From the NCBI GenBank assembly GCA_020634315.1, contig JACKBV010000029.1, positions 1 through 58,527 of the forward strand: a stretch of 58,527 bases of DNA, in the 5' to 3' direction. Within the stretch, counting starts at the first letter, position 1. Every line of letters starts with the position of its first letter. This document shows positions 16,355 to 23,901 of this stretch, piece after piece. Made by a program: the position numbers and the translations under genes. The notes under the pieces are model-generated. The model made no database searches. It saw only the letters and a list, made by a program, of their open reading frames with translations, and was not told where the DNA came from. The stretch is from Ardenticatenaceae bacterium (lineage in GTDB: Bacteria > Chloroflexota > Anaerolineae > Promineifilales > Promineifilaceae).

Positions 16355-17215
16355 ATGGACGAGCAAGAAACCACCATTACCGACCAGATTTTGGATTTAT
16401 TGTTGCAGGCTTTACAACAGCGACAACAACAGCGGTCGCCTGCGGCGTCGGCGGCTGAAGTTGTGGCGTCGCTTGAAGCGGAAGAGGAGGTTGTGGAAAC
16501 GGCCGTTTCCGACCCACCCTTCATGCCGCAGCCAGATACCCCTGCGTTAAACGACATTGCCGAACAAGCCGCTGTTCCCGAATGGGTTGATATTTCCGAA
16601 CCGATACTTGAGCCTGATGAAGCGATGATGACATCGGCATTTATGGACGAGCCACTTGTCATCGACGAGTTTCCCATTCCTGAGCCAGAGCCGCCAAAGC
16701 CGCTGCCCTCCATTCACCTTGACAAAATGCTCAGCCGCCTGGCCTTGGGGTTGGCGCTGCTGCTGGTCATTGTCAACATCCCGTTCAACCGGTATGGCAC
16801 AAATCTGGCGCGTGCCATGCCCGATACGGCCGCTTTAATCATTCGTGATGGCTTACTTCTCAAAGGCAGCGATGACAAAGTCTATGTATTGGAGAATAAC
16901 AAACTGCGCTGGATTACAACCCTCGATGCCTTTGAAGTCTATGGCTACAGATGGGAACAGGTGCATGAGGTAGATGATCCGTTTTTGGCTGAATTTGAAC
17001 AGGGGCTGCCCATTCACCTTTTGCTCAAATGCCAGGCCAGCCCGCATATTTACGCCCTGGAAAATGGGGCAAAGCGGTGGATTAAAGATATTCCTACGTT
17101 TGAAGCACAGGGGTATGTGTGGGAAAACGTGCGTATGACAGGCTGTGATTATCTGCGTAATTTGCCCGACGGCCCGCCTATTCCCCCAGATGCGGGGACA
17201 CCGCCACAACCATAA
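16355..17215 (+). CDS. Single-pass protein with repeated aromatic/Trp motifs
   Basis: About 286 residues from the ATG at 16355 with GGAGA upstream; ATG codons at 16349 and 16286 are alternatives. An acidic cytoplasmic N-terminal half of about 125 residues is followed by one membrane helix (LALGLALLLVIVNIPF). The outside domain holds two copies of the same pattern, YVLENNKLRWITTLDAFEVYGYRW and a later ALENGAKRWIKDIPTFEAQGYVW, about 50 residues apart. Similar Trp-containing repeats occur in secreted bacterial proteins of unknown role. A bidirectional terminator follows. No enzyme signature was found; extracellular binding is a guess. Confidence 0.6.
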   Translation: MDEQETTITDQILDLLLQALQQRQQQRSPAASAAEVVASLEAEEEVVETAVSDPPFMPQPDTPALNDIAEQAAVPEWVDISEPILEPDEAMMTSAFMDEPLVIDEFPIPEPEPPKPLPSIHLDKMLSRLALGLALLLVIVNIPFNRYGTNLARAMPDTAALIIRDGLLLKGSDDKVYVLENNKLRWITTLDAFEVYGYRWEQVHEVDDPFLAEFEQGLPIHLLLKCQASPHIYALENGAKRWIKDIPTFEAQGYVWENVRMTGCDYLRNLPDGPPIPPDAGTPPQP

Positions 17216-17219
17216 AAAG

Positions 17220-17256
17220 AAAAGCCGGTTTGGATTAGACCCAAACCGGCTTTTTT
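17220..17256. terminator. Bidirectional terminator between convergent genes
   Basis: Arms AAAAGCCGGTTTGG and CCAAACCGGCTTTT with a 7-nt loop, then TT. It separates the Trp-repeat protein gene from the RNA-binding protein gene on the opposite strand. Confidence 0.9.
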
Positions 17257-17280
17257 AGTTACAAATCAGCGAAATGCTGC

Positions 17281-17661
17281 TTACCAGCGACGGCTGCCGC
17301 CACTGTCCGGGAAATCATTGCGGCGACCGCCGCCAAAATTGTCGCGACGATTGCCGCCATCACGACGACCACCACCGCCACCACCGCGACGGAAACCGCC
17401 GCCGCCACCACGTTCTTCCCGTGGCCGCGCTTCGTTCACGCGCAGATTGCGTCCGCCAACTTCTTTGCCATCTAACGCTTCAATTGCTGCATCAGCCGCA
17501 GGTCCATCCATTTCCACAAAACAGAAGCCACGGAACCGACCGGTATCCCGATCTGTAATCATGGCTACAGACTCTACTTCGCCATACTCTGCAAACAGGT
17601 CACGCACATCATCTTCTGTGGCCTGATATGACAGATTTCCTACATATACTTTCTTCGACAA
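17281..17661 (-). CDS. RRM RNA-binding protein with Gly/Arg-rich tail
   Basis: 126 residues. A single RNA recognition motif (about 4-80) has RNP2 VYVGNL (5-10) and RNP1 RGFCFVEM (44-51), whose aromatic residues stack on RNA bases. The remaining 45 residues are rich in Gly, Arg and Asp (RGG boxes). Such proteins are common in cyanobacteria and some Chloroflexota and are usually cold-induced, acting as RNA chaperones. The gene is divergent from a DEAD-box helicase starting 232 bp away. A combined role in RNA unwinding at low temperature is a fair inference. Confidence 0.93.
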   Translation of the reverse strand: MSKKVYVGNLSYQATEDDVRDLFAEYGEVESVAMITDRDTGRFRGFCFVEMDGPAADAAIEALDGKEVGGRNLRVNEARPREERGGGGGFRRGGGGGGRRDGGNRRDNFGGGRRNDFPDSGGSRRW

Positions 17662-17893
17662 GTGGACACTCTCTCCAAAAACTAAATTCCAGTTTGTTCA
17701 ACAACCAGGGCTGTGCAAACATGGGGCATATAAAAGTAGGTAATTCTAGCCGTTTTTTGTAAATTGTCCAAATTTTTCCGGCGAAAGACCTGCGGCAGGC
17801 GCAAAGAAGCCGCTCGCAGGTTAAAGAAGATGTCTGTTTGCGGGCTGTCTTGTAAACCGGTATGATCGTTGTATTACAAAAGTTGGAGCTGAG

Positions 17894-19420
17894 ATGAATC
17901 AAGAAACTGAAAATCAAGCGGGGGAGTCGGGTGCGACTATCGACCCTGATCAACCGGAAGCGGTGTTATCCGAAAGTGTGAACCCTGCACAGAACGTGGA
18001 GCCATCTGTCACTGAACCAGATGATGCTTTGCCGCAGGTGTCTTATGAAGATTTGCCGGAGACATGGCGACAGGCTATGGCGCGTGCTGGCTGGATGTCG
18101 TTGATGCCGGTGCAGTCGCGTGCTATGCCGTATATCATGGCTGGCCGTGACGTGATGGTGCAATCGCGTACCGGTAGTGGCAAGACGGGCGCATTTGTTT
18201 TGCCGATTTTGGAGCGGATTAACCCGCGTTTGGAGGCGTGCCAGGCGTTGGTGTTGGTGCCGACGCGGGAGCTGGCGGTGCAGGTGAGTAAGGATGCGCA
18301 CACGCTGGCTGGTGAGCGGGGGATACGGGTAACGGCCGTTTACGGGGGTGTTCGTTACGGGCCACAGTTAGAAGCATTTCGACAAGGGGCGCACCTGGTT
18401 GTTGGCACACCGGGGCGTATTCTTGACCATTTGCTGCGCCGCTCCTTGACGCTGGAGCATGTGCAACTGCTTGTCTTCGACGAAGCTGACCGCCTGCTTT
18501 CGATGGGATTTTACCCGGACATGCGCGAGGTGCAGCGTTACTTACCGGAAAATCGGCGTGTGGAAGGCTATATGTTCTCTGCCACATTTCCGCCAAATGT
18601 GCAGCGGTTGGCGCGTCTCTTTTTGCATGAGCCGGGCTTTCTCGGCTTGAGCAGCGACAATGTCCATGTGGTGGAAACGGAACACGTTTATTATGTGGCT
18701 CCGGCTATGGATAAGGATCGCAGCCTGGTGCGTATCATTGAGGTGGAAAACCCGGATAATGCCATTATCTTTTGCAATACGAAGGCGCGTGTGCATTATG
18801 TGACAGTGGTTTTGCAGCGGTTTGGCTATGATGCTGACGAATTGAGCGCTGATTTGTCGCAGCAGGCACGCGAGCAGGTGTTGAATCGGGTGCGCCAGGG
18901 GGCGCTGCGCTTTTTGGTGGCGACGGATGTGGCCGCGCGTGGCATTGACATCCCGGAATTGTCGCATGTGATTCAATATGAGCCGCCGGAGGATGTGGAG
19001 TTGTATATTCACCGCGCCGGCCGTACCGGTCGTGCCGGTGCCAGTGGTGTGGCGATGACGCTGATTGATGCCTTGGAACGGCCGCAGTTGAAGCGGATTG
19101 TGCAGCATTATGGCATAGATTTGCAGGAACGGCCGTTGCCCACAGCCGCAGACGTGGCGACCATCGTTGCCGAACGGGCGACGGTGCTGCTAGAAGCAAA
19201 GAGCCGCAGCCGTGATAAGCTGCAAACAGAGCGCATGGCACGCTTTGCTCCCCTGGTGCGTGACCTGGCAGCGGATGAAGAAGGCGTATCGCTGCTTGCC
19301 ATGTTGTTGGATGATTATTACCAGCAGGCGACGCACACGCCGCCCTCCTTGCCGGAGCCAAAACCATCGCGCGAGGAGTCTGGTGGCGGGCGCAGACGCC
19401 GCAGCAAGCGCCGCCGCTAA
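17894..19420 (+). CDS. DEAD-box ATP-dependent RNA helicase
   Basis: 508 residues with the helicase motifs in order: Q motif (about 53-75), motif I RTGSGKT (92-98), Ia PTRELA (123-128), Ib TPGR (172-175), II DEAD (196-199) and III SAT (229-231). Motif VI, HRAGRTGRAG, falls near 375. The enzyme uses ATP to unwind short RNA duplexes and helps ribosome assembly or RNA decay. The first 45 residues are acidic and low complexity, and the tail ends in a basic Arg/Lys run (GGGRRRRSKRRR) probably binding RNA. The ribosome site is weak (GGAGCTGAG). It is divergent from the RRM gene, suggesting coordinated expression. Confidence 0.95.
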   Translation: MNQETENQAGESGATIDPDQPEAVLSESVNPAQNVEPSVTEPDDALPQVSYEDLPETWRQAMARAGWMSLMPVQSRAMPYIMAGRDVMVQSRTGSGKTGAFVLPILERINPRLEACQALVLVPTRELAVQVSKDAHTLAGERGIRVTAVYGGVRYGPQLEAFRQGAHLVVGTPGRILDHLLRRSLTLEHVQLLVFDEADRLLSMGFYPDMREVQRYLPENRRVEGYMFSATFPPNVQRLARLFLHEPGFLGLSSDNVHVVETEHVYYVAPAMDKDRSLVRIIEVENPDNAIIFCNTKARVHYVTVVLQRFGYDADELSADLSQQAREQVLNRVRQGALRFLVATDVAARGIDIPELSHVIQYEPPEDVELYIHRAGRTGRAGASGVAMTLIDALERPQLKRIVQHYGIDLQERPLPTAADVATIVAERATVLLEAKSRSRDKLQTERMARFAPLVRDLAADEEGVSLLAMLLDDYYQQATHTPPSLPEPKPSREESGGGRRRRSKRRR

Positions 19421-19659
19421 GCGGGACAACCTGGTTTTTTGTCTTGTAACAGTAACTTGCCCGCTATCAAGATTGATCCTGTCTCCCCCAAATCTTCAGG
19501 TGATTAATTTGTTATAAGGATTCACCCGATTCTTAGTAGGGATTCGATCAATTCCTACCAGGAAATTGTGTGACTGTTATAGGGGCAATGGAGGAGATTA
19601 GGGGTTAGGGATTTGTAAGGGCCAGAAGCGGCAAATGGCGTAGGGGACAAGCATATTAT

Positions 19660-20166
19660 TTATTGATGTTCTTTGGAATACTGCCATAAGGCGCGGTCGA
19701 GTGTACGCATAGAGACACCAGTCTGTTGTGCCAGGTTACGGCAGAATTGCGTGTACTGCCACCAAAAGTCGAACTGGTAAGCTGGAGGGCTGTCTGTACT
19801 CAATGACCAAAGCGCACGAAAGTCGAGGATAGGATAGGGGTCTCGGTGGCCCCAATGAAGGATGACGGAAGCCATTGGCCAGCCGACGCCGGAGAGCAGC
19901 GTTAAAATTTCGATGCGCAGCCGTTCGTAGGAAGTGGTAAGGGCAGTGTGCGTGACGGCTTGTACATAAGCGGGGTCGTTGGCTGCGCAGCGTGAGCGGA
20001 TGCGTGGGCTTTTCCAGTAACAGAGGGCGGTGAGGTCATCGGCTGTACAAAAACCCTGTTCTTTGATACGCGGCGCAATCTTCTGGGCAATGCTATCCTC
20101 ATCCAGGTAGTGATAGCGACTAGCCCAATAAGGGATTTCTTGTGGATTAAAACGAAGATTAAACAC
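19660..20166 (-). CDS. HhH-like (DNA glycosylase-fold) protein
   Basis: 168 residues, helical. LLSGVGWPMASVILHW (90-105) resembles the helix-hairpin-helix of HhH-GPD glycosylases (L-P-G-V-G-x-x-x-A). DPYPILDFRALW places Asp115 at the position of the catalytic Asp that follows the hairpin. There is no iron-sulfur Cys cluster. Relatives of this size appear in hypothetical proteins next to repair or defence genes. I think it is a divergent glycosylase-like protein of unknown substrate; a DNA-binding structural role is the alternative. It follows the PLD/zinc-ribbon gene on the same strand with a gap of 76 bp. The region has few ACGGCCGT motifs. Confidence 0.5.
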   Translation of the reverse strand: MFNLRFNPQEIPYWASRYHYLDEDSIAQKIAPRIKEQGFCTADDLTALCYWKSPRIRSRCAANDPAYVQAVTHTALTTSYERLRIEILTLLSGVGWPMASVILHWGHRDPYPILDFRALWSLSTDSPPAYQFDFWWQYTQFCRNLAQQTGVSMRTLDRALWQYSKEHQ

Positions 20167-20242
20167 AAATATTTGAGGGGCTAAGTAATTAAATCATCTT
20201 GCCTTATGGAAGAGGTAATGATGCTAATAACTCAAAGTGAGA

Positions 20243-20956
20243 TCAAAACTTTGCAAAGAAAAGTCGTTTATGTGTCTTGTAGCAATCTAGACATACAGGA
20301 CGAGCCATGCTAGTTGAATATTCTTTCCCGCAGATATGGCAATAATTCTCTTGGTAGTCTCGATTTTCGTATCGTTTCCATGACTTGTAATGCTCGTAGC
20401 AATACGGGGCCTGAGGATTCAGCTTGATAGATATCCCACACCGTAAACAAAACCCGTCATTGTCAGGTGTACCTATTTCTGTCTCAATAATTTGTTTCTC
20501 TTGTGGGTCAACTTTTTCGGCGGATAAACGCACTTCATCACTGATTCGAATTAAGCGACGAGCTGACTGATAAATGTCATCGTAGAGTTGGGAGTCGCTA
20601 TCCTTTGTGACATATATTCCCATTTCTTCATTATTTACCTGCGAGTATTCATATAAATTCATTGAAGTAATAATGGCTTCTGATTCGTTTAGATAACACT
20701 TCGCATGCAAATTTCCACAAAAACTGGTTCGCACAAACTTCAACTCACGTAACCAGTTAATTTGTTCAGGTTGTAACTCGCTCTTGCCATACACAATCCG
20801 TATATCGATTTTCATGCGATCCCGATCTTCAAGAGAATAGCGCAGACGCTCATTAACCTTGAGATAAGGACTAATGAGAATAAGTGTCTCATTGGCTTGA
20901 TCGATTAGCTGCTGTAGGTGATGTGAGATACCTGTTGTTTCTAAGAACTTTGCCAT
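20243..20956 (-). CDS. PLD-superfamily phosphodiesterase with two zinc ribbons
   Basis: 237 residues. The N-terminal PLD domain contains NLHAKCYLN (His84, Lys86) and TSMNLYEYS. This is an HxK motif in which the usual Asp is replaced by Glu91 or Glu93. Ser98 and Asn100 are the normal downstream residues. Only one such motif is present, so a dimer would be needed for activity, as in the Nuc and BfiI type. The C-terminal 70 residues carry two zinc ribbons (Cys170, 173, 186; Cys206, 209, 222, 225). DNA cleavage or repair is plausible but the substrate is not shown. No ACGGCCGT occurs here or in the next gene. Confidence 0.7.
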   Translation of the reverse strand: MAKFLETTGISHHLQQLIDQANETLILISPYLKVNERLRYSLEDRDRMKIDIRIVYGKSELQPEQINWLRELKFVRTSFCGNLHAKCYLNESEAIITSMNLYEYSQVNNEEMGIYVTKDSDSQLYDDIYQSARRLIRISDEVRLSAEKVDPQEKQIIETEIGTPDNDGFCLRCGISIKLNPQAPYCYEHYKSWKRYENRDYQENYCHICGKEYSTSMARPVCLDCYKTHKRLFFAKF

Positions 20957-21291
20957 GATGATTTTCGTATGAACTCCTTTCTGCTAAATAAATCGAGATT
21001 CCCCATGCTAGCACTTAAAACTCACCGAATATGTTTGCGGTAAGAGTGCTTATAACAACTGGTTGATATAACTTTCAGCGACATGATTGCCTACAATAAG
21101 TTGGTTGCGAAAGCGGCAACGCCCCGTAACTCTGTGTTTGACTTAGCAAGAGTCAGAATACACAACTTGTTGCTTATCGGCAAGTGTCAAATAGGGTGTT
21201 TGTGGATGAAGAATATCATGAGGCGCGAGTACTATGTGTAGGGAGGGGCGAAACGGCCGTTTCCCATCCCCTCCCACCTACCAGCAAAGCA
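20957..21291. other. Intergenic stretch, no gene seen
   Basis: 335 bp between the PLD gene start and the 3' end of the LysM peptidase gene. I see only an imperfect hairpin around 21131-21147 (TGACT and AGTCA) and one ACGGCCGT at 21253. No terminator with a T-run is evident. Confidence 0.5.
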
Positions 21292-22740
21292 CTACGGGAA
21301 AACCGTCGTCGTCCATTGCAGCCCATTCACCGGCACATTGAGAATACGCAAATCCCAATGCAAGTGTGGGCCGCTGGAAAGGCCGGTAGAGCCAACGGTG
21401 GCAATGAGCTGTCCGGCGCTAACCGCCTCGCCAACAGTAACGAACGATTCAGTCAGGTGGAAGTAAGCGGTCATAACACCGCGCCCATGGTCGATGATGA
21501 CAGCATTGCCGCGCAGTTCAAGTGCGCCGCTGTAGACCACATTGCCCGGTGCGGACGCATAAACAGGCGTGCCTGCATTTGCGCCAAAATCTACGCCGGT
21601 ATGGAAGATGTCGAATGGGCCGCCGTTATAGGAACGGCTGTCGCCATAGGGCGCGGTCACAATCGTTACCGTCAATGGAACCTGGAATAATCCTTGCCAA
21701 TCCTGCTCTTCGCGGTAGTTTGTGTAAATCGTTGCCAGATAGGTATCTTCGTTTTGCCGGATAGTTGGATCGAGCAGCGCGTTTAATTCTTCTGGCACGG
21801 TGATGTACTGCACGCCATATCCACCTGAGAGAACGTCAAGGTCGGTGCGAAATGGCGTCCAGGGGCGGTCGCTGCTAGAGCCGGAGAGGGTGAGGGTGTA
21901 TGCGCCGGGCGCGGTGAAGGCGTCGAGGCCAATGAGCGCGGTGAAACCATCACCGCTGGGGACAAAATGGAGCGCTTGCCCGGCCAGTTCACCATTAGGC
22001 AGGCCATCAAGCAGGTTTTCGACGTAAATGGAAACGGTCTGTCCCTGGACGATGGGCAACGGCCGTATCTGCACATCTACCCACTCGCCCGGCAAATGAC
22101 GATACGGCGCATCGCCAAGCGGGATGCGCAGCCGTTGGCCGGGGTACAGATAGGTTGGATAAGGCAGGCCGTTGGCATTGCTGATGGTGCGCGGCGACAG
22201 GCCATAGGCGGCGGCAATTTGCAGCAAAGATTCACCAGGGGCGACGATGTGTGGACGGCCGTTAATCGTTTGCGGCAGCGCCGAACCGGTACGACTGACA
22301 ACGGCAAGCGTTTGTCCACTGTGCAGGTCATATTCCGGGGCAATCATGTGGTTGCTGCCAAGAACGGCGCTCACATCCGTATTAAAGGCGTCGGCTACAT
22401 CGTAAAGGGTATCGCCGGGCTGTACGGTGTACACAGTGGCGACTGCTTCCCCTTCGCCGCCAGGAATGATCAAGGTTTGCCCCACAAACAGAATGGCATC
22501 TTCGCTCAGACTATTGACGACCAGCAGTTCCTCAACCGTAATGCCATAAGTCTGGGCAATATACGTCAGGTTTTCCCCTTCCTGAACGGTGTGTACAAAA
22601 GGGATGGCGACGGAATCGGCCGTTGCTTCTGCTGCCGAGTCTGTCCCTGTTTCCGGGGGTGTTGGCGTTTCGGTTTGTGCCTGCACAGCCAAAGGAACAA
22701 GCAGCAGGCACAAAATGGTTAAGATTAAATAAGAACGCAT
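21292..22740 (-). CDS. Secreted LysM-repeat M23 metallopeptidase
   Basis: 482 residues. A signal peptide (MRSYLILTILCLLLVPLAVQA) is followed by three LysM domains at about 48-93, 103-148 and 163-208, which bind peptidoglycan glycan. A beta-rich segment comes next, and then a peptidase M23 (LytM) domain from about 365. Metal and catalytic residues are in place: His380 and Asp384 (HTGVDFG), His459 and His461 (HLHWD). It should cut peptide cross-links of peptidoglycan outside the membrane. It heads a run of minus-strand genes that includes a class A PBP, though DUF192 and HD genes lie between them. Confidence 0.93.
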   Translation of the reverse strand: MRSYLILTILCLLLVPLAVQAQTETPTPPETGTDSAAEATADSVAIPFVHTVQEGENLTYIAQTYGITVEELLVVNSLSEDAILFVGQTLIIPGGEGEAVATVYTVQPGDTLYDVADAFNTDVSAVLGSNHMIAPEYDLHSGQTLAVVSRTGSALPQTINGRPHIVAPGESLLQIAAAYGLSPRTISNANGLPYPTYLYPGQRLRIPLGDAPYRHLPGEWVDVQIRPLPIVQGQTVSIYVENLLDGLPNGELAGQALHFVPSGDGFTALIGLDAFTAPGAYTLTLSGSSSDRPWTPFRTDLDVLSGGYGVQYITVPEELNALLDPTIRQNEDTYLATIYTNYREEQDWQGLFQVPLTVTIVTAPYGDSRSYNGGPFDIFHTGVDFGANAGTPVYASAPGNVVYSGALELRGNAVIIDHGRGVMTAYFHLTESFVTVGEAVSAGQLIATVGSTGLSSGPHLHWDLRILNVPVNGLQWTTTVFP

Positions 22741-22799
22741 GGGTAATCAGGCATTGCGCGTCGTGTGCCGGTTAGAACAGAGGGCACAAGCGGCGCTAA

Positions 22800-23165
22800 T
22801 CATATAAATTCAACCGTATCGCCGACCTGTACCTGTTGCAGCAAGTCAGGGTGTCCTTCGATGACGTAGCGGGCCGGGGATTGAGGGACGTAGGAGGGAC
22901 GCCACGCACGCGCCAGCACTTTATCGACGACTTGTCCGGCGTCGTTGACCCAAATCACGCCCAGGTCAAAGAAGACAAAGAGCATGTGAATGGCGGTGTT
23001 GACGCGGCTGTCTGCTTTTTCGACCAACACCAGCCCATCCTCTGCTGCCAGATGTCGCCGCCAGGTGAAGCCACGCAATTTGCTGCCAAACCCGTCACAC
23101 CATTTGGCACGCGGGAGCAAGATACGGCCGTTTGCCGTGAGTTTTACTTGTTTATATGCGGTCAT
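22800..23165 (-). CDS. DUF192 family protein
   Basis: 121 residues. The family pattern is complete: GLVLVEKADSRVNTAIHMLFVFFDLGVIWVND is the core hairpin with the I-H-M-L-F/T-L-F consensus, and VLARAWRPSYVP and YVIEG follow. Members are small beta-barrel proteins, sometimes exported. This copy has no signal peptide. Function is not established; the location upstream of the cell-wall peptidase gene on the same strand (59 bp apart) could mean a shared transcript. An ACGGCCGT lies in the first strands, read as N-G-R. Confidence 0.85.
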   Translation of the reverse strand: MTAYKQVKLTANGRILLPRAKWCDGFGSKLRGFTWRRHLAAEDGLVLVEKADSRVNTAIHMLFVFFDLGVIWVNDAGQVVDKVLARAWRPSYVPQSPARYVIEGHPDLLQQVQVGDTVEFI

Positions 23166-23263
23166 GGGGCAAGTATAGTGAAAGATAGTAAGGTGGCAAG
23201 GGGGTTGGATTTTAAGAAGCCTGGCTCAAGAAACGAGAGGCTTCGTTTCGCCTTTGCGCGTTG

Positions 23264-23812
23264 TCACTGAGCCATCTGGCGCAGCGCATCGTAGATGGCT
23301 TGCGCCTGTGGAAAGTAAAACGTATGTGGGTTGCTCCAAAAGCCACGCAGTTGTTGCGTGCCTGTTTGCTGTTGGTAGAGATACGCTTGCAAATACATGT
23401 CGAGCTTGTCGGCATCATGGACGAGCCGGGCAACGGCCGTTTCCGCCGCATGCAACTCTTCCCACAACGCCATCCACGATTCAGCAACCGGCATATCCGT
23501 CAACATTTCCTGCATGGCACCGCGTTCCACATCTGTTTTAATATTTGGCGGCAAATAACGCCATGCCGGGGTGGGAATGTCAGTCGTGCGGCTTTCTGGC
23601 AGGTCGTGCAAAGCGGCCATTGCCAGCAAACGGCCCATGTCAACTGTCTCATCAATTAACTCAGCCAGCACCATTGCGATGTAAATGACGCCATAGCTGT
23701 GCGCGGCCACATTTTCTGCGTTTGGCACGCCGCGCTGTACCCAACCGGTACGCGCCGTGCGCTTCAACTGGTTGCCATGCTGTAAAAGAGTGAGGAGAGA
23801 AGGAATATTCAT
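23264..23812 (-). CDS. HD-domain phosphohydrolase (YfbR/HDDC-like)
   Basis: 182 residues with the HD fold of YfbR-like 5'-deoxynucleotidases. His38 (NVAAHSYGV), His69-Asp70 (ALHDLPESRTTDIP) and a C-terminal Asp (RLVHDADKLDMYLQAY) form the metal site. The H-S-Y and LHDLPE signatures match the YfbR/HDDC2 line rather than RelA or GGDEF partners. The likely reaction is removal of phosphate from deoxynucleoside monophosphates. The 89-bp gap upstream to the PBP gene stop is almost entirely heptamer repeat, and no ribosome site is evident. Confidence 0.8.
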   Translation of the reverse strand: MNIPSLLTLLQHGNQLKRTARTGWVQRGVPNAENVAAHSYGVIYIAMVLAELIDETVDMGRLLAMAALHDLPESRTTDIPTPAWRYLPPNIKTDVERGAMQEMLTDMPVAESWMALWEELHAAETAVARLVHDADKLDMYLQAYLYQQQTGTQQLRGFWSNPHTFYFPQAQAIYDALRQMAQ

Positions 23813-23817
23813 AGGCG

Positions 23818-23894
23818 TGATCGGTAATCGGTGATCGGTGAACGGTAATCGGTAAATCTGATCACCGATTACCGATTACCGATTACCGTTCACC
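23818..23894. repeat. Heptanucleotide tandem repeats, CGGTAAT type, with long inverted arms
   Basis: The forward arm reads CGGTAAT, CGGTGAT, CGGTGAA, CGGTAAT in strict period 7. Arms at 23837-23855 and 23876-23894 are perfect inverted repeats of 19 bp. The array fills almost the whole gap between the HD gene start and the PBP stop. Confidence 0.85.
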
Positions 23895-23901
23895 ACTTAC
23901 A

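Noticed and set aside
21184..21690. 168-codon plus-strand frame
   Set aside because: Mostly antisense to the M23 peptidase domain.
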